From positions 62,001 through 126,000 of the forward strand of contig NZ_JAFCJJ010000018.1 in NCBI RefSeq assembly GCF_018131015.1: a DNA stretch of 64,000 nucleotides, read 5' to 3'. Every line of letters begins with the position of its first letter. The first letter of the stretch is position 1. Shown here one piece after another: positions 15,848 to 23,940 of this stretch. Source of the stretch: Bradyrhizobium diazoefficiens. GTDB taxonomy: Bacteria > Pseudomonadota > Alphaproteobacteria > Rhizobiales > Xanthobacteraceae. The notes beneath the pieces were generated by a model, which did not search any database, had not been told where the DNA came from, and saw nothing but the letters and a program-made list of their open reading frames with translations. A program made the position numbers and the translations under genes.

Positions 15848-16976
15848 GATGCCGGCGCGGCGATCCGAGCCGTTCGACAGCTGGCTGCTGGTCGCCGCCA
15901 CCGCCGTCTTCGTGCTGACCGCGGAACGCTATTTCAGGGAGTCCGGCGTTCGCGCCGGGCCTCCGCAAGACCACCGCAACAAGGAGGCGAATTCACCGGA
16001 AACGAGCGTGGCGCGCGCGGCGACGCAGCCCGGCCATGGCCGCCGCTCGAAAAGCCCGTTCGCGATTCCCTTCGCCGGCTGGAAGGACATCTTCTGGCGC
16101 ACCTATCAGCGCATCGACGACGATCGCCTGCTCGCGACCGCGGGCGGCGTGGTGTTCTTCGGGCTGCTCGCGATCTTTCCCGCCGTGACCGCGCTGGTCT
16201 CCTCCTACGGGCTGTTCGCCGATCCCTCGACCATCAGCAAGAATCTCCAAACGCTCGCGATGATGCTGCCCCAAGGCGCGTTCCAGATCGTCGAGGAGCA
16301 GATCGGACGCGTCGTCTCGCACGGCAACGCAACGCTCGGCGTCACCTTCCTGGTCGGCCTCCTGCTCGCGATCTGGAGCGCCAATGCCGGCGTGAAATCG
16401 ATCTTCGACGCGCTCAACGTCGCCTATGAGGAGCGCGAGAAGCGCAGCTTCCTCCGGCTGAACCTGGTGTCGCTGGCCTTCACGGTGGGCGGCATCGTGG
16501 CGCTGCTTCTGATGGTGGGCGCCGTCGTCGCCTTCCCGCTCGCGCTCGATCATCTCGGCATCGCGCCCGAAAGCAAGCTGATCGTGGCCTTCGCACGCTG
16601 GCCGCTGCTGTTCCTCATCCTGCTGATGGCGCTCGCCATCCTCTACCGCTTCGCGCCCAGCCGCGATGCGCCGCGCTGGCAATGGCTGAGCGTCGGCGCG
16701 CTGACCGCCGCCATTCTCTGGATCGCCGGCTCGTCGCTGCTGTCCTGGTATCTCTCGGCCTTTGCAAACTACAACGCGACCTACGGCTCGCTCGGCGCCG
16801 CCATCGGCCTGATGATGTGGATGTGGATGTCGGCGATCGTCGTCATGTTCGGCGCCGAGCTGAATTCGGAGCTCGAACGGCAGACCATGCGCGACACCAC
16901 CACCGGCCCTCCGAAGCCGCTCGGCAGCCGCGAGGCCGTCTCGGCCGATACCCTGGGTGCCGCCGCGCCGGCTTGA
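15831..16976 (+). CDS. YihY/BrkB-family inner-membrane protein
   Basis: 381 residues. A cytoplasmic lead with one early hydrophobic stretch (WLLVAATAVFVLTA) precedes the YihY core beginning WKDIFWRTYQRIDDDRLLATAGGVVFFGLLAIFP. About six membrane spans follow. Conserved marks are GVTFLVGLLLAIWSANAGVK, IFDALNVAYEERE, FANYNATYGSLGAAIGLMMW and MFGAELNSELER. The family has been mis-called RNase BN in older annotation; its real role is unknown. The start could be the ATG at 15831, inside the preceding gene, or the ATG at 15849 just after its stop. Confidence 0.85.
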   Translation: MERTREMPARRSEPFDSWLLVAATAVFVLTAERYFRESGVRAGPPQDHRNKEANSPETSVARAATQPGHGRRSKSPFAIPFAGWKDIFWRTYQRIDDDRLLATAGGVVFFGLLAIFPAVTALVSSYGLFADPSTISKNLQTLAMMLPQGAFQIVEEQIGRVVSHGNATLGVTFLVGLLLAIWSANAGVKSIFDALNVAYEEREKRSFLRLNLVSLAFTVGGIVALLLMVGAVVAFPLALDHLGIAPESKLIVAFARWPLLFLILLMALAILYRFAPSRDAPRWQWLSVGALTAAILWIAGSSLLSWYLSAFANYNATYGSLGAAIGLMMWMWMSAIVVMFGAELNSELERQTMRDTTTGPPKPLGSREAVSADTLGAAAPA

Positions 16977-17023
16977 GCGGCGCGGTCAGGCTGTGGGGCG
17001 GCCTGACCGCATCCCAAGGCATG

Positions 17024-17863
17024 TCAGCGCTTGCTGATCACCGCCTCGAGATATTCGCTGTGCACGACGACCGTGCCGTCGTCGGAATGATCGAATTCAC
17101 CGAGCAGGGTGAGGAGATCGCGCCGCAGCGCGGCCTGGCCGATTTCGTCGAGCGCGGCGAAGGCCTTCAGCATGGGACCGTAATAAGACTTGAACACGTC
17201 GAGCCAGTGGTCGGGCGAGCGATAGCGGAACACGAACATGCGCGGTTCGGCCACGATATCCGAGGCCTGATCGCCGAACATCTCGTCGAGCCGCGCCGGC
17301 GTGCCCCACAAGGCCGGCGATTTCACGCCGGCTGGCGGAGCGACGTGCTTGCCGATGGTCTTGAAGAGCTGGCCGATGAAACCCTGCGGCGTCCAGCTGG
17401 CAAGCCCGATCTTGCCGCCGGAGCGGCAGACCCGCGCCAGTTCGGAAGCCGCCTTGTCCTGGTCCGGCGTGAACATCACGCCGAAGGTCGAGAGCACGAC
17501 GTCGTAGCTCGCATCCGCAAACGGCAGCGCCTCCGCGTCCGCCTCGCGGAATTCGATGGTCAGATGCTCTGCCGCGGCCCGTTCGCGCCCGCGCTTGAGC
17601 AAGGCCGGCACGTAGTCGGTGGAGGTGACGTCACACCAGCGCCGGGCCGCCGCCAGCGTCGCGTTGCCATTGCCGGCGGCGACGTCCAGCACCCTGCTGC
17701 CGGCGCGCAGGTCGAGCGCCTCGCAGAGCTGTTCGCCGACGATCTGCAGGGTGGTGCCGACGATGGCATAGTCACCGGACGACCAGGCGCCCTGCTGGCG
17801 CTGCTTGACGGCGGCGAAATCGGGTTGGGCAGTTTGCACATTGAGTGCTGCGGTTGTCGGCAT
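17024..17863 (-). CDS. Class I SAM-dependent methyltransferase
   Basis: 279 residues, UbiE/Methyltransf_11 type. SAM motif I is VLDVAAGNGNATLAAARRW, the acidic strand end is STDYVPALL, motif II is EALPFADASYDVVLSTFGVMF and motif III is SGGKIGLASWTPQGF. No substrate-defining domain is visible, so the acceptor molecule is not predicted. It is a single gene, divergent from the winged-helix/TPR regulator across about 120 bases. That arrangement makes it a plausible target of that regulator (inference only). Confidence 0.82.
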   Translation of the reverse strand: MPTTAALNVQTAQPDFAAVKQRQQGAWSSGDYAIVGTTLQIVGEQLCEALDLRAGSRVLDVAAGNGNATLAAARRWCDVTSTDYVPALLKRGRERAAAEHLTIEFREADAEALPFADASYDVVLSTFGVMFTPDQDKAASELARVCRSGGKIGLASWTPQGFIGQLFKTIGKHVAPPAGVKSPALWGTPARLDEMFGDQASDIVAEPRMFVFRYRSPDHWLDVFKSYYGPMLKAFAALDEIGQAALRRDLLTLLGEFDHSDDGTVVVHSEYLEAVISKR

Positions 17864-17984
17864 GGGCAGTCTCCTGCGGTTGAAACTGCCGGGACGATAG
17901 GGCGCAGGTGGTGCGCTGGCCTTGAGGGCGGCATTATTTTACGCTGAGAGCACCTTGATTTCCGAGCGGGAGCCGAGGCGCAGC

Positions 17985-19547
17985 GTGGGGTTTCGTTTCG
18001 AGGATTTCGTGCTCGATCCCGAGCGCCGGGAGCTGCGGCGGGCGGAGGCGCTCATCGCGCTCGAACCCCAAGTGTTCGATGTGCTGACCTATCTTGTCCG
18101 CCATCGCGACCGGGTGGTGACGCGCGACGATCTGCTCGATGCGATCTGGAACGGCCGTATCGTCTCGGAATCGACGCTGACCAGCCGGATCAACGCGGCG
18201 CGGCGCGCGGTTGGCGACACTGGCGAGGAGCAGCGGCTGATCCGCACCATCGCGCGCAAGGGCGTGCGGTTCGTCGGCGAGGTCACCGAGCTCTCCGGGA
18301 GCGCGAACGCGGCCGCAGTGGACAAGCCCGCCAGTGCGGCGCCGGTGGGCTTGCCACTGCCCGACCGTCCCGCGATCGCCGTGCTGCCCTTCACCAACAT
18401 GAGCGGCGAGGCCGAGCAGGACTATTTCTCCGACGGCATCAGCGAGGACATCATCACCGCGCTGTCGAAGCTGCGCTGGTTCTTCGTCATCGCGCGCAAC
18501 TCGTCCTTCATTTACCGCGGCCGCGCCACTCATTTGCGGCAGGTCGCCGAGGAGCTCGGCGTGCGCTATCTGGTCGAGGGAAGCGTCCGCAAGGAGGGCG
18601 ATCGGGTCCGCATCACCGCCCAGCTCAACGACGTCGCCACCGGCAGCCATCTCTGGGCCGAGCGCTACGACCGCGAGCTCGCCGACGTGTTCGCGGTGCA
18701 GGACGAGATCACGGAAGCGATTGTTGCCGCGATCGAGCCGCAGCTCTACGCCGCGGAAAATTTTCATGCCCAGCGCAAGCCGCCCGGCAGCATGGACGCC
18801 TGGGATCTCTTGATGCGCGCCCTCTCCCACTACTGGCGGGTGACGCGGCAGGACCATTTCGCCGCGCAGGCCCTGCTGCAGAAAGCCATCGCGCTTGACC
18901 CGGACTATGGCAAGGCGCTCGGCCTGCTTGGCACCAGCTACATGTTCACGGCCCATATGGGCTGGATGGAGATGGCCGAGGCGATGCCGGTGGCCGAGCG
19001 CGCGGCGCGGGCGGCGATCCGCGCCGACGACGAGGATGCCTGGGCGCACAACGCGCTCGGCCACGTCCATCTGTTCGCGCGGCGGTTCGAGGACTCGCTC
19101 GCCGAATTCGAGACCGCGCTGCGGCTCAACCCGAACTTCGCGCTGGCGCAGGGCTATTGCGGCCTGACGCTCGGCTATTGCGGCCGCTGGCAGGAGGCCG
19201 ACGCGGCCGCGCGGCGGGCGATCCGCCTCAGCCCGCGCGACCCCTATTCCCCCGTCTATTTCGGCATCGCCGCCTATGCCCGCTTCCTCGGCGGTGACGA
19301 CGAGGAGGCGATACGGCTCGCCCAGGAATCCCTGCGCCAGCGCGGCGATTTCGTCGGCGCGCATCGGGTGCTGACTGCGGCCGCCGGCATGGCGGGGCGC
19401 ATGGAGGTCGCGCACGCGGCCCTGAGGGAGCTCCGGCGCGCCCAGCCCAACGTCTCGCTCACCTGGATCGCCGAGTTCATGCCGATCAAGCTCGACCGCG
19501 ACCGCGAGCGCTACCTCGAAGGCTTTCGCCGGGCGGGATTGACGTGA
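17985..19547 (+). CDS. Winged-helix transcriptional regulator with TolB-like and TPR domains
   Basis: About 520 residues. An OmpR/CadC-type winged helix (1-90) has GFRFEDFVLDPERRELRR at its start and TSRINAARRAVGDTG in the recognition region. A TolB/FlgO-like segment follows, from RPAIAVLPFTNMSGEAEQDY to VAAIEPQL, and then tetratricopeptide repeats to the C-terminus. This architecture is common in Bradyrhizobium, often annotated adenylate-cyclase-like though no cyclase domain is present. The GTG at 17985 gives the family's typical start with GAGG 7 bases upstream; TTG codons at 17955 and 17922 are alternatives. A paralogue of almost equal length lies at 45301. No membrane span, so probably cytoplasmic. 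Confidence 0.8.
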   Translation: MGFRFEDFVLDPERRELRRAEALIALEPQVFDVLTYLVRHRDRVVTRDDLLDAIWNGRIVSESTLTSRINAARRAVGDTGEEQRLIRTIARKGVRFVGEVTELSGSANAAAVDKPASAAPVGLPLPDRPAIAVLPFTNMSGEAEQDYFSDGISEDIITALSKLRWFFVIARNSSFIYRGRATHLRQVAEELGVRYLVEGSVRKEGDRVRITAQLNDVATGSHLWAERYDRELADVFAVQDEITEAIVAAIEPQLYAAENFHAQRKPPGSMDAWDLLMRALSHYWRVTRQDHFAAQALLQKAIALDPDYGKALGLLGTSYMFTAHMGWMEMAEAMPVAERAARAAIRADDEDAWAHNALGHVHLFARRFEDSLAEFETALRLNPNFALAQGYCGLTLGYCGRWQEADAAARRAIRLSPRDPYSPVYFGIAAYARFLGGDDEEAIRLAQESLRQRGDFVGAHRVLTAAAGMAGRMEVAHAALRELRRAQPNVSLTWIAEFMPIKLDRDRERYLEGFRRAGLT

Positions 19548-19688
19548 ATCATCCAGAGGCCGCTATCCCCTCGAATCGACAATGATGTTAAGGTCCTGCG
19601 GCTTGGGGAGCATGAGAGGTGACGGCGCCGGACAAGGGCCCCGTATTTCCCCGGGTGAGGCAGTACAGCTTGGGGCGTAACGCGCGGC

Positions 19689-21152
19689 ATGATTCGCATT
19701 TCGACGATCTTCATCGCCATCTGCATGGTTCTGGTCGCAGCCTCGCTCGGGCTTGTGTGCTACTCGGTCGCCGGCATCAGCGGGACCGAATCCGCGATCG
19801 TGGCGCTGACCGCGCTGACCGTCCTGATCCTCTACAACGCGGTATCGATGCGGATGCGCGATCGCAGCGACGTCGGCGGCCAGATCGCCGACCTGTCGCG
19901 CGGCACCGCCGACCTCGCCCGCCAGGTGGCCGAGTTCGGCCGCCGGCTGGCTGCGATCGAGGGGCGCATCGCCTCGTCCAATTCGACCCACTCCGACCGT
20001 ATCCAGTCGGTGGTCGGCGAGATCAACGAGCTCGGCGGGCTGGTCAAGCAGCTTGCCACCACCGTCTCGGCCCATGAAGACCTCCTGTCCAACGCCGCGC
20101 CGGCCCGTGCCCCCGCGCCGGAGCCGCTGCCTGCACCGGCCGCGCCGGTTGAGGAGAGGTCCGTTGCACCTCCTCCGGTGCCGGCAACGCCACGCCCCGC
20201 GCCTGCCGCCCAGACCGCCAATCCGGTTCAGACGCCCCCCGGGCGCAACCAGACAAGGCTGCTGACGACGCTGCGCAACGCCATCGACGAGAACCGCATC
20301 GACCTCTTCCTGCAGCCGATGGTGACGCTGCCGCAGCGCAAGGTGCGGTTCTACGAAGCGGTGACGCGGCTGCGCGACGAACGCGACCAGCTGATCGCGG
20401 CCGAGGAATTCATCAGCATCGCCGAGGCCTCGGGCCTGATCGGGCGCATCGACCACATGGTGATGCTGCGCTGTGTGCAGGTGCTGCGCCGGCTGATGGT
20501 GCGCAACAAGGATGTCGGCGTGTTCTGCAACGTCGCGGCTTCGACGCTCGGCAACGCCACCACCTTCGCGCAGTGCCTCGATTTCCTTGATGCCAACCGG
20601 GCGCTGGCGCCGTCGCTGGTGCTGGAGTTCAAGCAGTCGACCTTCCGCAACCTCGGTCCCGTCGAGACCGAAAATCTCGCAGCGCTGGCGCAGCGCGGCT
20701 TCCGCTTCTCGATCGACCACGTCACGGACCTGCGCATCGAGCCGCGCGAGCTCGCCGACCGCGGCGTGCGTTTCATCAAGGTGCCGGCGACGCTGCTGCT
20801 CGACCCCAGGCAGGCGTCGGCCGCTGACATCCACCCCTCCGACCTGTCGGACCTGCTCGGCCGCTTCGGTATCGACCTGATCGCCGAGCGGATCGAGGGC
20901 GAGCGCGCCGTCGTGGACCTGCTCGACTACGACGTCAGGTTCGGCCAGGGGTTCCTGTTCGCACCACCGCGGCCATTGCGGCCGGAGGGGGCATCTGCTA
21001 CCGGCGGGGCCTCGCCGAACCAGGCGCAGGACAATCAGGGATCCAATGGCTCCGCTTCCCCCAGCCAAGGCGCGACATCCGGCGCGACGTCTTCAGCGCC
21101 TTCCGCACAACGCATCACCACCGGCAGCGCCGCGCTCGCGCGCCGCATCTGA
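19689..21152 (+). CDS. Membrane-anchored coiled-coil protein with degenerate EAL domain (TipF-like)
   Basis: 487 residues: two N-terminal membrane spans (about 5-27 and 35-52), a coiled coil (about 60-130), a Pro/Ala linker (135-185), an EAL-type domain (190-410) and a low-complexity Ser/Gly tail. The EAL fold is recognisable (FLQPMVTLPQRKVRFYEAVTR, NVAASTL with Asn 281, Glu 313, Lys 364, FGQGFLFAPPRP), but the signature is EAV instead of EAL and the metal-binding DDFG loop reads IDHV. The enzyme is therefore probably not an active cyclic-di-GMP phosphodiesterase; binding remains possible. Architecture matches Caulobacter TipF, a cyclic-di-GMP-binding flagellar assembly factor. No flagellar gene is nearby apart from a CheY 1 kb downstream. 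Confidence 0.75.
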   Translation: MIRISTIFIAICMVLVAASLGLVCYSVAGISGTESAIVALTALTVLILYNAVSMRMRDRSDVGGQIADLSRGTADLARQVAEFGRRLAAIEGRIASSNSTHSDRIQSVVGEINELGGLVKQLATTVSAHEDLLSNAAPARAPAPEPLPAPAAPVEERSVAPPPVPATPRPAPAAQTANPVQTPPGRNQTRLLTTLRNAIDENRIDLFLQPMVTLPQRKVRFYEAVTRLRDERDQLIAAEEFISIAEASGLIGRIDHMVMLRCVQVLRRLMVRNKDVGVFCNVAASTLGNATTFAQCLDFLDANRALAPSLVLEFKQSTFRNLGPVETENLAALAQRGFRFSIDHVTDLRIEPRELADRGVRFIKVPATLLLDPRQASAADIHPSDLSDLLGRFGIDLIAERIEGERAVVDLLDYDVRFGQGFLFAPPRPLRPEGASATGGASPNQAQDNQGSNGSASPSQGATSGATSSAPSAQRITTGSAALARRI

Positions 21153-21167
21153 TCGGCAGCGCGCATC

Positions 21168-22022
21168 ATGACGACGCTGCATTTCGCCGAGAGCCTGCGC
21201 GAGCTCGTGACGAACGTGGACGTCGTGCTCAGCGACATCTGGGGCGTGGTCCATAACGGGCTGGAATCCTTCCCCGAGGCCTGCGAGGCGCTGCACACCT
21301 ATCGCAGCCGCGGCGGCACGGTGATCCTGATCACCAACGCGCCGCGCCCGGCCGACTCGGTGCAGCGGCAGTTGCGAAAGCTCGGCGTCGCCGACGAGAC
21401 CTACGACGCGATCGTCTCCTCCGGCGACCTGACCCGGCTCTATGTCGCCGAGCATCCCGGCCGCAAGATGTTCTGGCTCGGCCCCGAGCGCGACAACTCG
21501 ATCTACCGTGGCCTCCCCGCGGTGACCGCGCCGCTCGAACAGGCCGACTACATCGTCTGCACCGGCCTCTATGACGACGAGACCGAGACGCCGGAAGACT
21601 ATCGCGGCATGATGTTGCAGGCGCGCGAGCGCAAGCTGACGCTAGTCTGCGCCAATCCCGACATCGTGGTGGAGCGCGGCGACCGGCTGATCTATTGCGC
21701 CGGTGCGATCGCCGAGCTCTATCGCGAGCTCGGCGGCGAGGTGATCTTCTACGGCAAGCCGCACCGCCCGATCTACGAGCGCGCGATGGCGCTCGCCGGC
21801 GAACGCCAGGGCCACCCGATCGACCGCAAGAAGGTGCTGGCCATCGGCGATTCCGTTCGCACCGACCTGACCGGCGCGCGCGAATTCGGCATCGACTGCC
21901 TGTTCGTCACCCGCGGCATCCACTCCGAGGAGTTCGAGGGCCTCGACCAGCTCGATCCGGCTTCGGTGCTGGAACTGTTCGGCCACCCGCCGAAGGCGCT
22001 GATGCGCGAATTGAAGTGGTGA
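21168..22022 (+). CDS. HAD-superfamily hydrolase, subfamily IIA (TIGR01459 type)
   Basis: 284 residues. HAD motif I is VVLSDIWGVVHNGLESF with the nucleophile and acid/base positions as D-x-W in this subfamily. Motif II is VILITNAPRP, the Lys of motif III is in FYGKPHRPIYERAM, and motif IV is VLAIGDSVRTDLTGAREFGID. This matches the alphaproteobacterial TIGR01459 group; the substrate is not established. It follows the EAL-protein gene by 15 bases on the same strand and is probably in its operon. A hairpin-forming stretch (ATTCCC ... GGGAAT, 22030-22063) follows the stop. Confidence 0.88.
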   Translation: MTTLHFAESLRELVTNVDVVLSDIWGVVHNGLESFPEACEALHTYRSRGGTVILITNAPRPADSVQRQLRKLGVADETYDAIVSSGDLTRLYVAEHPGRKMFWLGPERDNSIYRGLPAVTAPLEQADYIVCTGLYDDETETPEDYRGMMLQARERKLTLVCANPDIVVERGDRLIYCAGAIAELYRELGGEVIFYGKPHRPIYERAMALAGERQGHPIDRKKVLAIGDSVRTDLTGAREFGIDCLFVTRGIHSEEFEGLDQLDPASVLELFGHPPKALMRELKW

Positions 22023-22080
22023 CGGCGTAATTCCCTGATGGTCCGATGGACCACACCGGGAATGACCGAATCAAACAGGA

Positions 22081-22105
22081 AAAGCCCGGGACAGCGCCCC
22101 GGGCC
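22081..22105 (-). terminator. Terminator hairpin of the cheY gene
   Basis: On the minus strand GCCCGGG, a 7-base loop, and CCCGGGC are followed by TTTT, 36 bases after the cheY stop. The T-run is short, so efficiency is uncertain. The hairpin itself is a perfect 7-bp stem. Confidence 0.6.
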
Positions 22106-22140
22106 CTTCCGAATTCAGCCGATAGCCTCGATTGCGCGCT

Positions 22141-22536
22141 TTACGCGTTTTCGACTTCGGGGAAGACCGCCTCGATCTTGGTCTTCAGCGTCGCCGCGTT
22201 GAACGGCTTGACGATGTAGTTGTTCACGCCGGCCTTCTTGGCCGCGATCACATTCTCGGTCTTCGATTCCGCCGTGATCATGATGAACGGCGTGGTGGCG
22301 AGGTTCGGATCCGCCCGCACTTCGCGCAGCAGGTCGTAACCCGTCATCGGCTCCATGTTCCAGTCGGAAATCACGAGCCCATACTTCTTGCCGCGCATCT
22401 TGTTCAGCGCCGCCGAACCGTCGCTGGCATCATCGATATTCTCGAAGCCAAGCTGCTTCAGCAGATTCCTGATGATACGGATCATGGTGCTGTAGTCGTC
22501 AACCACCAGGACCGACATCGACAAATCAACCGCCAT
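22141..22536 (-). CDS. cheY: CheY-type single-domain response regulator
   Basis: 131 residues, receiver domain only. The acidic pair lies in VLVVDDYSTMIRIIRNLL, the phospho-acceptor is Asp 58 in VISDWNMEPMTGYDLLREVR, then ITAESKTENVIAAKKAGVNNYIVKPF holds the Thr and Lys switch residues. The SDWNMEPMTG stretch is the form found in chemotaxis CheY proteins of Rhizobiales. The ATG at 22534-22536 has GGGGGAG 5 bases upstream; a longer in-frame start at 22611 is rejected. It stands alone, away from any che cluster in this window, so the kinase that feeds it is elsewhere. Confidence 0.88.
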   Translation of the reverse strand: MAVDLSMSVLVVDDYSTMIRIIRNLLKQLGFENIDDASDGSAALNKMRGKKYGLVISDWNMEPMTGYDLLREVRADPNLATTPFIMITAESKTENVIAAKKAGVNNYIVKPFNAATLKTKIEAVFPEVENA

Positions 22537-22764
22537 CTCGACTCCCCCAACGCAAACCCAGGAATATGTACAATCGGACCTGACGGGCTCCCCCGCGGCT
22601 CCACGTTTCAAGCAGTAGCACCAAGGCGTTAAACAGCGCGTTAATTGGCAGCCCCTCCGAAGGACTGAAATCCATGTTCAACGCGACCATATCCCCCGCT
22701 TGACTTCATCGGGCCGGTCAAGCCACGGTCCCGACCCGTCCTGCCCGGCTTGAGAATTCCCCTG

Positions 22765-23736
22765 ATGGCCCCGCATTTTACCGTTATCCGCGACACCACG
22801 CCGGATTCCGCGATTCTTAGGGGCGCCGTGGTCGCCATGGGCAATTTCGACGGCGTCCATCTCGGCCATCGGGCCGTGATCGCGGCGGCCCTTGAAATGG
22901 GCCGCGCGCATGGCCGCCCTGCGTTGGCCTTGACGTTCGAGCCGCATCCGCGGCGATTTTTCAGCCCCAACACCCCGCAATTCCGCCTGACGGACGAGCG
23001 GGCAAAACTGCGGCTCCTGGCCGGCACCGGGCTTGCCGGCGCCGTGGTCATGACTTTCGACAAGGCCCGGGCCGGGACCAGCGCGCAAGATTTCATTCAC
23101 CATGATCTGATCGGGCGGCTCGGCGTCAGCGGCATCGCGGTCGGCTACGACTTCCATTTCGGCAAGGGGCGGGTCGGCTCGCCGAGCCTGCTGGTCAACG
23201 AGGCGCCGCGGCTCGGCATCGAGGTCGACGTCCAGCCGCATGTCGACATCGACGACCGGCCGGTGTCCTCCAGCGCGATCCGGATCGCGCTTGCCGAGGG
23301 CCAGCTCGACGAAGCCACCACCATGCTGGGCGCCCCCTGGTTCGTCACCGGCGAGGTCATTCACGGCGAGAAGCGTGGTCGCGACCTCGGCTATCCCACC
23401 GCCAACATCCGTCTCGACGCCAATTGCGGACTGAAGCACGGCATCTATGCTGTGCGGGTCGGCCGCGGCCACGAGCGGCTGGAGGGGGTGGCGAGCTTCG
23501 GCCGCCGGCCGACCTTTGATAATGGCGCTCCGCTCCTGGAAATCTTCCTGTTCGACTTCAAGGGCGACCTTTACGGGCAGGCGCTCGACTGTGCCTTCGT
23601 CGGCTTCATCCGCGAGGAGTTGAAATTCGACAGCCTGGACGCCCTGATCCGCCAGATGGACGACGATTCCGCCCGCGCCCGCGCCATGCTGGCGGCCGCC
23701 CCGGACGCGTTTCCGCGGCTTGGCGCGATCGATTGA
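22765..23736 (+). CDS. ribF: Bifunctional riboflavin kinase / FAD synthetase
   Basis: 323 residues. The N-terminal FAD synthetase (FMN adenylyltransferase) domain has VVAMGNFDGVHLGHRAVI, LTFEPHPRRFF, GYDFHFGKGRVG and the SSSAIRIAL signature. The C-terminal flavokinase has EVIHGEKRGRDLGYPTANIRL and FGRRPTFDNG. It converts riboflavin to FMN and FAD. The ATG at 22765 starts MAPHFTVIRD; an upstream in-frame TTG is unlikely. In many proteobacteria ribF, ileS and lspA are consecutive, exactly as here, with about 200 bases between ribF and ileS. Confidence 0.95.
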   Translation: MAPHFTVIRDTTPDSAILRGAVVAMGNFDGVHLGHRAVIAAALEMGRAHGRPALALTFEPHPRRFFSPNTPQFRLTDERAKLRLLAGTGLAGAVVMTFDKARAGTSAQDFIHHDLIGRLGVSGIAVGYDFHFGKGRVGSPSLLVNEAPRLGIEVDVQPHVDIDDRPVSSSAIRIALAEGQLDEATTMLGAPWFVTGEVIHGEKRGRDLGYPTANIRLDANCGLKHGIYAVRVGRGHERLEGVASFGRRPTFDNGAPLLEIFLFDFKGDLYGQALDCAFVGFIREELKFDSLDALIRQMDDDSARARAMLAAAPDAFPRLGAID

Positions 23737-23940
23737 GGCCGGAAACAGGCCCGCCGGGCCTTTGCGCTTCCCTTGGCCCCCTGCTATGGAGAGCCCATGT
23801 TTGCGCGGCGCATCATAGGGATTAGCGGCCCGGCTTCCGCCTGAGCCTGAAGGCTCGGCGCAAGACCGGGATTTCGTCGTTCCACCCCGCGATTCCGCAT
23901 CGCCATCCGTTCCCGCGCCATTTCCGAGCCAGTCAGCCCC

